Positions 8,810 through 17,439 of a stretch of 64,000 nucleotides of DNA are shown in pieces; the stretch's first letter is position 1, and each line of letters starts with the position of its first letter. The notes beneath the pieces were generated by a model. It was not told the DNA's origin and made no database searches. It saw only the letters and a list, made by a program, of their open reading frames with translations. The stretch comes from Pedobacter frigiditerrae. Lineage in GTDB: Bacteria > Bacteroidota > Bacteroidia > Sphingobacteriales > Sphingobacteriaceae. The stretch is from assembly GCF_004331645.1 (NCBI RefSeq), contig NZ_SJSK01000001.1, positions 1,550,001 to 1,614,000 on the forward strand. Reading direction: 5' to 3'. The position numbers and the translations under genes were made by a program.

Positions 8810-9649
8810 ATGGCCAGAGAAAAGGCTAAAACGACAGTTATTTTTGTTAATAAAAATCAAAGTGCTGGAAAGCCCATTCAAATTCCAAGCACATATGTAG
8901 AGCATTGGAAAAAATATTTTTTGGGCTTAATTGCATTGTTTGTTTTGCTTGCTGTTATCATTGGTTATCTTAACTATTCTAAAAATTTATTGCAATCTTC
9001 AAAAGATAAACTTGTACAAGATTTGATCAGGCATAAGAAAGATCTTTCAGAAATAGACACCATTGCTTTGAAAAAGCGATATAGATCAATTGACCAAAAA
9101 CTGTTATCGATTAATAAATTTTTAAAAGCTAGAGGTATCAAACCTATTCTTAAGGATAATGTAGGTGGAGAAGAAAGCAATGATTTGATAGGGGTAGAGG
9201 AGATTGGTTCTTATTACGATAGCTACTTGACTAAAATTTTGTATAACGTTACCTATACACCTATAGGTTACCCTCATATTGGAGAGATTACATCGGGATT
9301 TGGAATTCGTGAAAATCCGTTTACAGGAGAAAATACGGAAACACATAAAGGTCTTGATATTAAGGGTGCTACTGGAAACTCGGTTAAAAGTACAGCGAAT
9401 GGGAGAGTTCTCTTTGCAGGAAGAAGGGGTGGTTATGGAAACTGTGTTGTGATTGATCACCATAACGGTTTTCAAACTTATTACGGACATCTTTCTAAAA
9501 TTCTGGTTCAGGTAGGACAAGATATTTTAGTGGGACAAAAAATAGGTAAAATTGGGTCAACAGGGCGGTCAACTGGCCCGCACTTACACTATGAGATTCA
9601 TAAAAATGGTAAACCTATAAGTCCTAGAGCTTTTTTAACCCTCGAATAA
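8810..9649 (+). CDS. M23 (LytM-type) peptidoglycan endopeptidase, membrane-anchored
   Basis: A 279-residue inner-membrane protein with its catalytic domain in the periplasm. One transmembrane helix lies at about 37-56. A charged helical stalk (60-130) precedes the M23 domain. The zinc-binding motifs are complete: H179 and D183 in THKGLDIKG, and H258 and H260 in GPHLHYEIH. This predicts cleavage of peptide cross-links or stems in peptidoglycan. I chose the ATG at 8810; an in-frame TTG sits at 8801. The bactofilin gene begins one base after the stop. Such M23-bactofilin pairs control local wall growth and cell shape in other bacteria. Confidence 0.93.
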   Translation: MAREKAKTTVIFVNKNQSAGKPIQIPSTYVEHWKKYFLGLIALFVLLAVIIGYLNYSKNLLQSSKDKLVQDLIRHKKDLSEIDTIALKKRYRSIDQKLLSINKFLKARGIKPILKDNVGGEESNDLIGVEEIGSYYDSYLTKILYNVTYTPIGYPHIGEITSGFGIRENPFTGENTETHKGLDIKGATGNSVKSTANGRVLFAGRRGGYGNCVVIDHHNGFQTYYGHLSKILVQVGQDILVGQKIGKIGSTGRSTGPHLHYEIHKNGKPISPRAFLTLE

Positions 9650-9650
9650 T

Positions 9651-10049
9651 ATGTTTAAAAGAAATAAGCAAACAGAACATCTGGATATTAATCAACAGGA
9701 AATCTCAACATTGATTGGAATTGACATTACCATAACAGGTGAACTTATCGGCAATTCGGTAATTCGAGTAGATGGTAAAATTTTTGGAAATGTTAAAACT
9801 GATAAAGGTATTGTATTAGGAGAACAGGGTGTTATAGAAGGCAACATAGATACTAAATCTGCCATTATATATGGAACCGTTAACGGAAATGTTAAAGTAC
9901 AACAGCTTGAAATAAAGAAAACCGGCAAAGTTAATGGAGATATTAAAACCGAAACGCTGGAAATTGAGCTTGGAGCAAATTACAATGGTAAATTAGAAAT
10001 GAAACATCTTATTAAAACCGAGGATAAAATTACTTTGCCCAAGTCTTAA
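9651..10049 (+). CDS. Bactofilin (polymer-forming cytoskeletal protein)
   Basis: A 132-residue protein forming a right-handed beta-helix that polymerises without nucleotide. The core spans about residues 20-120, with the rhythmic pattern of small and hydrophobic residues typical of the family, for example GNSVIRVDGKIFGNVKTD and GTVNGNVKVQQLEIKKTG. The short N-terminal tail (MFKRNKQTEHLD) is polar and basic, and might touch the membrane. The gene starts 1 bp after the M23 peptidase stop, so it belongs to the same operon. By analogy with CcmA/Csd1-type modules, it probably positions the peptidase. Confidence 0.93.
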   Translation: MFKRNKQTEHLDINQQEISTLIGIDITITGELIGNSVIRVDGKIFGNVKTDKGIVLGEQGVIEGNIDTKSAIIYGTVNGNVKVQQLEIKKTGKVNGDIKTETLEIELGANYNGKLEMKHLIKTEDKITLPKS

Positions 10050-10100
10050 TGTAGTTTATTTGGTATTTGATAATTTCCTCGAGCACAAATTTCAGAAATT

Positions 10101-10529
10101 CTAGCTATTAATATAGCTTTCTAACTGTGATATGGTTTGTTTTTGATCAGCAATGATAAATTTAACCACATCGCCAATGGAAACCATACCTGCAACTTTT
10201 TCGCCCTCTGCAATTGGTAAGTGCCTAATGTGTTTATCAGTCATAATTTGCATGCAAAGTTCAATGCTATCTGAAGGTGTAACCGTAATTGGTGATGCTG
10301 TCATTACATCGCTAATGGCTGTGTCTTTTGATGATTTACCCTGTAAAACAATTTTTCTAGCATAATCTCGCTCAGTAAAAATGCCAACTAAACTATCCTC
10401 AGTCATAATCAATAAAGCACTGATGTTTTTATCAGTCATTATTTGTAATGCATCTAAAACAGATGTAGCAGGGGTTACACTAAAAACCTGAATAGGTTTA
10501 GTGTTTAAAATTTGTTGGACTGTTTTCAT
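10101..10529 (-). CDS. Tandem CBS-domain protein
   Basis: A 142-residue cytoplasmic protein made of two CBS motifs (about 8-62 and 74-130) that pair into a Bateman module. Recognisable elements are the first-motif ending SLVGIFTERDYARKIV and the second-motif stretch HIRHLPIAEGEKVAGMVSIGD. Such modules bind adenosyl ligands (AMP, ATP, SAM) and act as energy or ligand sensors. There is no fused effector domain, so the partner is unknown. It may head a minus-strand run with the YkvA-like gene upstream (63-bp gap). The gene is convergent with bactofilin. Confidence 0.92.
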   Translation of the reverse strand: MKTVQQILNTKPIQVFSVTPATSVLDALQIMTDKNISALLIMTEDSLVGIFTERDYARKIVLQGKSSKDTAISDVMTASPITVTPSDSIELCMQIMTDKHIRHLPIAEGEKVAGMVSIGDVVKFIIADQKQTISQLESYINS

Positions 10530-10592
10530 ATCTGGTTGTTTATTAGCTAATTAAATTTAACTAATAAAAATATCAAAAACAAGCGCTCTATT

Positions 10593-11033
10593 TTAAATAT
10601 GAATTATTCTTTTCTGCCCATCCTTCCAAAGTTGATACTTGTCTAATTCTTTAACAACTTGTTTGTAAACCAGACTTAAAATAAAGGCATCGTCAACAAA
10701 ACCTAATCCCACAAGAAAATCAGGGATGACATCTAATGGCGAAATGAAATACAACAGTGCTGCTGCAACTGCTATAATTGAGCTTTTGGATATTGATTTA
10801 TAATTACCATTGGCATAATCCTTAACCAGAGAGAAAAGGAGCTGTAATTGGTCCCAAACATTAGACAATGCACCTTGGTTTTCGGTCGCTTTTTTGAAAC
10901 CTGCCTGAACCTTATTTAGGGTTTTATTTTTGTCTTTTAACAAAGTGCTAGCAATTTTGCTAAAAGTATCAAAGCTTGATTTTAGTTTATTGAAATTCAT
11001 ATCCATAGTTTCTAAGTAACTATCAATAAACAT
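10593..11033 (-). CDS. YkvA/DUF1232 family small protein
   Basis: A 146-residue protein ending in a DUF1232 (YkvA) domain. The hallmark is the hydrophobic stretch YFISPLDVIPDFLVGLGFVDD (split here as YFISPLDVIPDF and LVGLGFVDD). The N-terminal 70 residues are helical and charged. Function is unknown across the family; the hydrophobic motif suggests membrane association. It lies 7 bp after the GH3-family gene stop, in the same direction, so the two are probably cotranscribed. Further ATGs at residues 10 and 12 could be the true start. Confidence 0.8.
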   Translation of the reverse strand: MFIDSYLETMDMNFNKLKSSFDTFSKIASTLLKDKNKTLNKVQAGFKKATENQGALSNVWDQLQLLFSLVKDYANGNYKSISKSSIIAVAAALLYFISPLDVIPDFLVGLGFVDDAFILSLVYKQVVKELDKYQLWKDGQKRIIHI

Positions 11034-11040
11034 ACCTAGC

Positions 11041-12549
11041 TTACAAAAGTTCTAAAATTTCATCAACATATTGTCGGTCGTTTGCTAAACGTGGTACTTT
11101 ATGCTGCCCGCCAAGTTTACCTCTAGATTTTAGCCATTTATAAAAAGTATCTACTGGTGCGTTATGAACTTTAGGGCGACATAAAGCCATGTCCTTAAAG
11201 CGTTTTGCATCGTAATCAGAGTTGATTTCGCGTAAGGTCTCATCTAACACATCCACAAACTTATTAAAATCGCTAGGTTGCGTTTCAAATTCGATGATCC
11301 ATTCATGTCCTCCTGCTTTTTCCCCTTTAAAATAAATAGGGCAAGCAGTATAATCTTTTACTTTGGCCCCTGTTACAGCACAAGCTTTTGTTAAGGCATT
11401 TTCTGCATTATCAATGATGACTTCTTCACCAAAAGCATTAATAAAATGCTTAGTTCTTCCTGTAATTTTAATCCTAAAAGGAGAAAGAGAAGTAAATTGC
11501 ACGGTATCTCCAATTAAATATCGCCATAAGCCAGCATTTGTAGAAATGATAATGGCGTAGTTTTTATGAAGCTCAACCTGCTCTAATGACAAAGTCTTTG
11601 GGCTTTCATCTTCCAAGTTCTCTAACGGAAGAAATTCATAAAATATTCCGTAATCCAACATCAACAATAGTTCCTCAGAATTATCTTGGTCTTGTATGCC
11701 AAAAAAACCTTCAGATGCATTATAAGTTTCTAAATAATACATATTCTCTGATGGAATTAACTCTTTAAATTGCTCACGATATGGCGTAAAGTTGACAGCG
11801 CCATGGAAATACAATTCAAGATTAGGCCAAACCTCTATCAGGTTTTTTTTACCTGTTATTTCCAGCACCTTTTTTGCTAAAACGATAGTCCACGTTGGTA
11901 CACCAGAAATATTAGTTACGTTTTCTTTAATGGTAGCTTCTGCCATCTTATCCATCTTTTCTTCGTAATTATCCATCAAGGCGATAGAAATATCTGGTGT
12001 TCTGTAATATTCTGCCCACATTGGTAGGTTTTTAATCAGTACAGCTGAAAGGTCGCCATAATGTATATCATCGCAAAGCTGATTAATTTGATGACTACCC
12101 CCTAAAACCAGGCCCTTACCAGTAAACATTTGAGTGCCTGGGCGATTATTGCAATAGATAGAAATCATATCTTTGCCGCCCTTAAAATGGCATTCTTCTA
12201 AGGCTTCTTCAGAAACTGGAATAAATTTACTCCTATCGCTTGTTGTGCCTGATGATTTGGCAAACCATTTAATTTCCGATGGCCATAAAATATTCTGTTC
12301 ACCTTTGAGCATACGCTCAATGTAAGGCTTTAAAGTATCATAATTTTGAATAGGAACACGTTCTTTGAATTGACTTACAGTCAAAATAGACTTATAGTCA
12401 TATAATTTACCCCATTCTGTATTTTCTGCACTAGAGATTAAGGTGTGCAACCATTCTTCCTGAACATCTAAAGGATACTTCATGAAAAGCTCAATCTGAT
12501 GAATGCGCTTTTTCATATACCAAGTAAAAATTGAATTTACAATTGCCAT
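11041..12549 (-). CDS. GH3 family acyl-adenylating enzyme
   Basis: A 502-residue member of the GH3 family, known from plant enzymes that adenylate auxin or jasmonate and join them to amino acids. The phosphate-binding motif FAKSSGTTSDRSKFIPV (about 109-125) and the later YLETYNASEGFFG and WRYLIGDTVQF motifs are intact, so ATP-dependent carboxylate activation is plausible. The native substrate of bacterial members is unknown. The gene sits 7 bp after the LptB stop (minus strand) and ahead of the YkvA-like gene. The linkage to LPS export hints at an envelope role, which is inference. Confidence 0.9.
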   Translation of the reverse strand: MAIVNSIFTWYMKKRIHQIELFMKYPLDVQEEWLHTLISSAENTEWGKLYDYKSILTVSQFKERVPIQNYDTLKPYIERMLKGEQNILWPSEIKWFAKSSGTTSDRSKFIPVSEEALEECHFKGGKDMISIYCNNRPGTQMFTGKGLVLGGSHQINQLCDDIHYGDLSAVLIKNLPMWAEYYRTPDISIALMDNYEEKMDKMAEATIKENVTNISGVPTWTIVLAKKVLEITGKKNLIEVWPNLELYFHGAVNFTPYREQFKELIPSENMYYLETYNASEGFFGIQDQDNSEELLLMLDYGIFYEFLPLENLEDESPKTLSLEQVELHKNYAIIISTNAGLWRYLIGDTVQFTSLSPFRIKITGRTKHFINAFGEEVIIDNAENALTKACAVTGAKVKDYTACPIYFKGEKAGGHEWIIEFETQPSDFNKFVDVLDETLREINSDYDAKRFKDMALCRPKVHNAPVDTFYKWLKSRGKLGGQHKVPRLANDRQYVDEILELL

Positions 12550-12556
12550 TTAGTAT

Positions 12557-13291
12557 CTATAAATTTTTTCTACGTAGTACGAAGTTCGAGCCTAAATATA
12601 CTTTACGTACCATTTCGTTGGCAGCCAATACTTCAGGTGTACCTGATTCTAGAATTTTACCTTCAAAAAGTAAGTACGCTCTATCAGTAATTGATAGGGT
12701 CTCTTGTACATTATGGTCGGTAATTAAAATGCCAATGTTTTTCTTTTTTAGTTTAGCAACAATAGTTTGAATTTCCTCGACAGCAATTGGATCAACACCT
12801 GCAAATGGTTCATCCAATAAAATGAAGTTAGGATTTGCAGCCAAAGCTCTAGCAATTTCTGTTCTTCTACGTTCACCACCAGAAAGTAAATCTCCACGAT
12901 TTTTTCTCACTTTATGTAAGCTAAATTCGTTAATTAATTCTTCTAGTTTTTCGTGTCTTTCTTCCTTTGTTAACGTGGTCATCTCTAAAATGGCCATGAT
13001 ATTATCTTCAACGGTCAATTTCCTGAAAACACTTGCTTCTTGTGCTAAATAACCAATTCCTTTTTGTGCCCTACGGTACATAGGGTCTTTGGTAATGTCT
13101 TCGCCATCTAAAAATATATTGCCTTGATTTGGCTTAATTAAACCTACAATCATGTAAAATGATGTTGTTTTTCCAGCTCCATTTGGGCCGAGTAAACCTA
13201 CAATTTCTCCTTGGCTTACTTCAAAAGAAACATCATTTACAACAGTACGTTGCTTATATTTTTTAACCAGATTTTCGGCTTTTAAAATCAT
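12557..13291 (-). CDS. lptB: LPS export ABC transporter ATP-binding protein LptB
   Basis: The 244-residue cytoplasmic ATPase that drives lipopolysaccharide extraction by LptFG. Walker A GPNGAGKT is at 35-42, followed by the LptB-like stretch [14 protein letters not shown], the signature [16 protein letters not shown] and Walker [14 protein letters not shown]. The [15 protein letters not shown] combination separates LptB from other ABC ATPases. It lies between recJ (67-bp gap upstream) and the GH3-family gene (7 bp downstream). A GATTTAC tandem repeat lies just upstream of the start. Partner genes lptF, lptG and lptC are not in the window. Confidence 0.94.
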   Translation of the reverse strand: MILKAENLVKKYKQRTVVNDVSFEVSQGEIVGLLGPNGAGKTTSFYMIVGLIKPNQGNIFLDGEDITKDPMYRRAQKGIGYLAQEASVFRKLTVEDNIMAILEMTTLTKEERHEKLEELINEFSLHKVRKNRGDLLSGGERRRTEIARALAANPNFILLDEPFAGVDPIAVEEIQTIVAKLKKKNIGILITDHNVQETLSITDRAYLLFEGKILESGTPEVLAANEMVRKVYLGSNFVLRRKNL

Positions 13292-13301
13292 TTATATTTT
13301 T

Positions 13302-13327
13302 GATTTACGATTTACGATTTACGATTT
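13302..13327. repeat. Tandem GATTTAC heptamer repeat upstream of lptB
   Basis: Three exact GATTTAC units plus a partial fourth (GATTT) in the 67-bp lptB-recJ gap. The same word in inverted form (ATCGTAAATC) occurs at 18730-18739 and again near 18751-18759, downstream of gcvP. It may be a small repeat family or slippage product. No function is evident. Confidence 0.6.
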
Positions 13328-13358
13328 CTTACCACGCTGACAATAAGAAATCATAACC

Positions 13359-15059
13359 TTAATCTACTTTAATACCTTTTATATTTAGTTGTAAACGTTT
13401 TTTATCTCTCCAAACATTTTCTTCTATGGTATAACAAATAGAAAAAGATTTGTTTGGTTTTATTAAATTTTCAAATTCCCCTAAGTTGAAACCAATGGTT
13501 TCAAAAATAGCTGAATTTTGTTGTTTTACACTCAGTTTTAAATGTTTTGTACCAACAATTTGTGTTTGTCCAACTAAAGTAACCCCCTTGGTTATGAAAA
13601 CAGGCGCCATATTTTGTGGTCCGAATGGCGCCATTTGCAGTAAAATGCGGTAAAATTTCGCGTCAATTTGTACCAAATCAATCTCGCAATCAACAATTAT
13701 CTCTGGTGTAAGTAAGTCATCGGTAATAGTAGATGAAACTACACTTTCAAATTTATCAGAAAAAGGAATTAGATTTTCTGGTTTTATGGTTAAGCCAGCT
13801 GCGTATTTATGACCACCAAATTGTTCTAATAAATCACTGCAAGAGAGTAAGGCTTCATACAAATCGTAACCAGCTACAGAACGTGCCGAGCCTGTATAAT
13901 TACCATTAGATTCAGTTAAAACAATAGTAGGACGATAATATTTTTCTGTTAATCTTGATGCCACAATTCCAATAACGCCTTTATTCCAGTCTTGCTGATA
14001 AACAACTGTAGTTTTTCGGTTAATTAAAACTTCACTTTGCTCAATAATTGCCAAGGCTTCCAGTGTTATGTTCTGGTCGAAAGACTTTCTATCTGTATTT
14101 TGTGAATTGATAAATAAACTTTGCTCATCTGCTAATATAACTTCATCGCTTAATAAAACTTTTACCGCATCTTTTGCATCACCCATCCGCCCTGCGGCAT
14201 TAATACGTGGCGCCAATAAAAACACCACATCCATGATAGAATATGTTTCTGTTTTACCAGAGATTTGCATTAAAGCCTTTAAGCCACAACAAGGATTCTC
14301 ATTTAATTTTATCAATCCAAAATGGGCCATTATCCTATTCTCATCAACTATAGGAACAATATCTGCAGCAATACTAACCATACATAAATCAAGGTATTGC
14401 TTATACATTTTTTCGGGTAAATCATTAGCTTGGCAATAGGCCTGAGCTAATTTAAATCCAATTCCGCAGCCAGATAATTCTTTAAATGGATATTCGCAGT
14501 CTTTTCTTTTCGGGTCTAAAACGGCAATTGCATTTGGTAATTCTTCTCCTGGTAAATGGTGGTCGCAAATAATAAAATCAACGTCTAATGAATTGGCATA
14601 AGCAATTTTATCAACTGAGCGAATACCACAATCTAAAGCGATAATTAAAGTGAATCCATTTGCTTTGGCAAAGTCAATTCCAGTGGTAGAGATGCCATAA
14701 CCCTCTTTATGTCTATCGGGAATGTAATAAGCAATTTCGCTTGTAAACTGACTAAAAAAGCTATAGGTTAAAGCAACTGAAGTAGTTCCATCAACATCAT
14801 AATCTCCATAAACCATTATCCTTTCTTGGTTTTGTAGGGCAGAAGTGATTCTTACGATTGCCTTTTCCATGTCTTTCATTAAAAAAGGGTCATGCAGTTG
14901 AGTTAATGTTGGTCTAAAAAAGTAACGAGCTTCTTCAAAACTGGTGATACCTCTTTGTACTAATATTTGAGCTAAACATTTATCTATATTTAACTCATTG
15001 GCAAGCACTTCACTTTTCATATCATCACCTTTTTCTACCAGTGCCCATCTTTTTTCCAT
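13359..15059 (-). CDS. recJ: Single-stranded-DNA-specific 5'-3' exonuclease RecJ
   Basis: A 566-residue nuclease of the DHH superfamily, acting in recombination, mismatch and base-excision repair. Metal-binding motifs are DYDVDG at 86-91 and DHH at 166-168 (CDHHLPGEELP). The DHHA1 region carries FGGHKYAAGLTI. A C-terminal OB-like domain follows (INVDCEID-type strands near 450-560). Length matches bacterial RecJ. It is the first gene of a likely minus-strand run into lptB. It is divergent from the MBL-fold gene across a 122-bp gap. Confidence 0.95.
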   Translation of the reverse strand: MEKRWALVEKGDDMKSEVLANELNIDKCLAQILVQRGITSFEEARYFFRPTLTQLHDPFLMKDMEKAIVRITSALQNQERIMVYGDYDVDGTTSVALTYSFFSQFTSEIAYYIPDRHKEGYGISTTGIDFAKANGFTLIIALDCGIRSVDKIAYANSLDVDFIICDHHLPGEELPNAIAVLDPKRKDCEYPFKELSGCGIGFKLAQAYCQANDLPEKMYKQYLDLCMVSIAADIVPIVDENRIMAHFGLIKLNENPCCGLKALMQISGKTETYSIMDVVFLLAPRINAAGRMGDAKDAVKVLLSDEVILADEQSLFINSQNTDRKSFDQNITLEALAIIEQSEVLINRKTTVVYQQDWNKGVIGIVASRLTEKYYRPTIVLTESNGNYTGSARSVAGYDLYEALLSCSDLLEQFGGHKYAAGLTIKPENLIPFSDKFESVVSSTITDDLLTPEIIVDCEIDLVQIDAKFYRILLQMAPFGPQNMAPVFITKGVTLVGQTQIVGTKHLKLSVKQQNSAIFETIGFNLGEFENLIKPNKSFSICYTIEENVWRDKKRLQLNIKGIKVD

Positions 15060-15125
15060 CTAATTTGTATTGTTTTTGGTTCGTCATGGTAGGTGCAACA
15101 TAGCTATATGTTCATTCTTGTTCTT

Positions 15126-15133
15126 TATATTTG
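15126..15133 (+). promoter_or_regulatory. -7 promoter box TATATTTG for the MBL-fold gene
   Basis: An exact TAnnTTTG box 48 bp before the ATG at 15182. I see no convincing -33 TTG at the usual spacing, so this is supported by one half only. Confidence 0.4.
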
Positions 15134-15181
15134 CACTACCGTTCGTAAATATATCATTTAATTTCTTTCCAAAAAATAGCT

Positions 15182-15952
15182 ATGTCTTTGCAAGTTTACA
15201 CATTACATGAAGGTTCTTATTCAGTAGATATTTCCAAGAAATTTGTTCCGTTTGACCCAACAAAAGATAATCCTAAAGACAGGCCAGCTTCCTTGTTTAT
15301 TCATGTGCAACCATTTTTGGTAAAGCTTAAAAATGAATTGATTTTATTAGATACTGGACTAGGTTATAGCAATGCCGATGGTAAATTGTACTTGCATGAA
15401 AACATAAAAAAAGCAGGCTTTAACCCAGATGATGTAACGATGGTTTTAATGTCGCATTTACATTTCGACCACTCGGGCGGAATGGTGCATGACTACAATG
15501 GTAAAATGGAACTGAGTTTCCCGGATGCTACTTATGTTATGCAAAGAGGAGAGTGGGAAACTGCATTCTCAAGTACTTCATCATCATACCATACCGAGAT
15601 ATTTGATTTTATTCAGCGTAATGCCCAAATTAAATTGATAGAAGGCTCGGGTCAATTAACAAATGAAATCAGTTATGAGTTAACTGGTGCCCATTGTCCA
15701 TTTCATCAAGTTTTTTTAATTGATGATGGAGAGGATAAAGTCTTTTTTGGTGGCGATGTTTTGCCAGAACCAGAAGAATTGATTAGGAAATTTATTGCCA
15801 AATACGATTTTGATGGGCGTAAGGCTATGGAATTAAGAGAAGAATTTGGACAAAAAGCGGTAGCCGAAAATTGGAAGTGCCTATTTTACCATTCTAAATC
15901 TAAAAGCCAAGCTTTTATCGAACAAGATGGAGATAGATATAAGATAGTTTAA
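15182..15952 (+). CDS. MBL-fold metallo-hydrolase
   Basis: A 256-residue cytoplasmic metallo-beta-lactamase-fold hydrolase. The zinc motif SHLHFDHSGG (91-100) provides H92, H94, D96 and H97. Later ligands are likely in TGAHCPFH and in the C-terminal LFYHSKSK. The overall pattern resembles lactonase-like or N-acyl-homoserine-lactonase-like members, but the family is too diverse to name a substrate. It stands alone, divergent from recJ and convergent with the receiver-domain gene 9 bp downstream. There is no signal peptide. Confidence 0.88.
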   Translation: MSLQVYTLHEGSYSVDISKKFVPFDPTKDNPKDRPASLFIHVQPFLVKLKNELILLDTGLGYSNADGKLYLHENIKKAGFNPDDVTMVLMSHLHFDHSGGMVHDYNGKMELSFPDATYVMQRGEWETAFSSTSSSYHTEIFDFIQRNAQIKLIEGSGQLTNEISYELTGAHCPFHQVFLIDDGEDKVFFGGDVLPEPEELIRKFIAKYDFDGRKAMELREEFGQKAVAENWKCLFYHSKSKSQAFIEQDGDRYKIV

Positions 15953-15961
15953 ATTAAATGC

Positions 15962-16363
15962 CTAAGGTTTAATTGCTTTAATCAATTCTGTTAAACGCTC
16001 CATAGAAAGAGGTTTAGAGATAAAGCCTTTAACAGACTTATAACTTTTTGTTTTTTCTATGTCGTTTTCATAAACAGAAGAAGAGAGAATATAAAGGTCG
16101 GCATCTTTCTTAAAATCTAATTGCTCATAAGCTTCAATAAACTCCCAGCCATTCATAACCGGCATATTAATGTCTATTAAAATTAAATGGGGAAATGCAG
16201 CATTTTGAGCGGTTACCTCTTCAAGGTAATCTATGGCTAATTTTCCATTGCTCTTAGCTACCATATTAATCTCGAAACCGGTTTTTTCGACAATTTTCTT
16301 AATGATAAATATATTGATATCATCATCATCAATTACCAATAAATTTATCTTACTATCTAGCAT
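15962..16363 (-). CDS. Single-domain response regulator (CheY-like receiver)
   Basis: A 133-residue stand-alone receiver domain. The acidic cluster is IDDDDINIF (11-19), the phospho-acceptor is D64 in LIDINMPVMNGWEF, and the conserved lysine is in FISKPLSMERL near residue 117. No output domain is present, so it must act through protein contacts or a phosphorelay. No cognate kinase is adjacent. It is preceded on its strand by the yceI-like gene and its terminator, so it is likely expressed separately. Confidence 0.92.
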   Translation of the reverse strand: MLDSKINLLVIDDDDINIFIIKKIVEKTGFEINMVAKSNGKLAIDYLEEVTAQNAAFPHLILIDINMPVMNGWEFIEAYEQLDFKKDADLYILSSSVYENDIEKTKSYKSVKGFISKPLSMERLTELIKAIKP

Positions 16364-16449
16364 TGAGCGTTTTGTGTAAATAAGAAGACCTTTTCTTAAT
16401 GTTTTAAAGTTAGATATTGAAAGTGGTATTTACAATATGTATTTAAAAC

Positions 16450-16480
16450 AAAAAAGACCTGATAAATATCAGGTCTTTTA
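16450..16480 (-). terminator. Intrinsic terminator after the YceI-like gene
   Basis: A 13-bp perfect stem (AAAAGACCTGATA / TATCAGGTCTTTT, the innermost pairs probably open) followed on the minus strand by a T-rich run. It lies 22 bp past the YceI stop. Confidence 0.85.
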
Positions 16481-16501
16481 ATCTATTTTGTTAAGATGAG
16501 C

Positions 16502-17095
16502 TTATTTTTTAGCTACTAATTTTACTGAAATTGTAAATTCATCATAAATAAAGTTATCACCGATGTTAGCAAAAACTGATTTAGATTTAAATTGGATACC
16601 AAATTTAGTTCTATCGATAACGATTTTTTCTGCAGTTGCTGTAACTGATTTATCAGCATTCCAAACTAAAGTAGCAGGGAAAGTTACTGATTGAGTAATA
16701 CCTTTAATGGTTAAATCTCCAGTTACGTTAACAGCAGCACCGTTACCAGTTACTTTTTTAACTACAAAGTTAGCAGCTGGAAATTTCTCAACACCAAAAA
16801 AGTCATCAGCCTTTAAGTGTTTGTCTAATCCTGCATTTGGTTTAGTTCCTCCATCCATAGTTTTTATGGTAGTCATATTAGCAACAAAGCCACCACCTGC
16901 TAATTTTTTGCCATTAAAGTCTAAGTTACCTGAAGTTAAGTCAACTGTACCAGTGTGTGAGCCAGCAAATTTTTTACCTTCCCAAGAAATGCTCGATTGA
17001 GTAAGGTCTATTTTATAAACGTCTGCTTTTGGAGTAAAAGCAACAAAACTAGCTACAACAGCTAATAATAAGATTGAAGTGATTTTTAATTTCAT
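16502..17095 (-). CDS. YceI family secreted lipid-binding protein
   Basis: A 197-residue exported protein of the YceI family, lipocalin-like barrels that bind isoprenoid or fatty chains in the periplasm. A signal peptide covers about residues 1-25 (ending near FTPKA). The YceI domain follows, with the typical opening YKIDLTQSSISWEGKKFAG, then GDLTIKGITQSVTFPATL and DRTKFGIQFKS. The length is standard. The gene is monocistronic and ends at a strong terminator. A biological ligand such as menaquinone precursor is possible but not shown. Confidence 0.93.
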   Translation of the reverse strand: MKLKITSILLLAVVASFVAFTPKADVYKIDLTQSSISWEGKKFAGSHTGTVDLTSGNLDFNGKKLAGGGFVANMTTIKTMDGGTKPNAGLDKHLKADDFFGVEKFPAANFVVKKVTGNGAAVNVTGDLTIKGITQSVTFPATLVWNADKSVTATAEKIVIDRTKFGIQFKSKSVFANIGDNFIYDEFTISVKLVAKK

Positions 17096-17439
17096 CTGAA
17101 AGTTTTTTAATTTTTGTAAAGGTATTTAAATTGTTTTAGGTAAAAGTTATCATATGTTAAGATTTCATTTTTAGATCCTTAAATATAACAGCGTTTTTGT
17201 TGGAGTAAATTTGCTTAAAAAGGTTTAATGATTTGTAGGGAAGATGTAAATTGTTTTTTACGATGGTTTGAAAAGTGCCAAAGGCATCCCTTTGGGGCAA
17301 TAACAGCACTATTATTTAGGTTAGTCCCGCCTGCCTGTACGGTAGGCAGGCTTTTCATTTCTCCCGATAGCAATCTCGACGGGTTTAAATCACAATTGTT
17401 GGTTCAAATGAAACTCAGGTATCCTTTATAATCACAAAT
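17096..17439. other. Intergenic region with palindromic repeats
   Basis: A 344-bp gap between two minus-strand genes. I see a short hairpin around 17276-17299 (TGCC...GGGGCA) and a strong palindrome GCCTGCCT/AGGCAGGC at 17329-17351. Open frames here are made of repeat sequence and look spurious. Promoter sequence for the YceI-like gene must lie near 17100-17150, where an imperfect TACCTTTA box is visible on the minus strand. Confidence 0.6.
17329..17351. repeat. GCCTGCCT/AGGCAGGC palindromic repeat
   Basis: An 8-bp perfect stem with a 7-base loop. Related copies lie at 3495-3517, 28483-28499 (partial) and 32953-32968, all intergenic. Confidence 0.75.

Noticed and set aside
17228..17431. A 67-codon plus-strand open frame
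   Set aside because: It is built from dispersed palindromic repeats and has no protein-like pattern.
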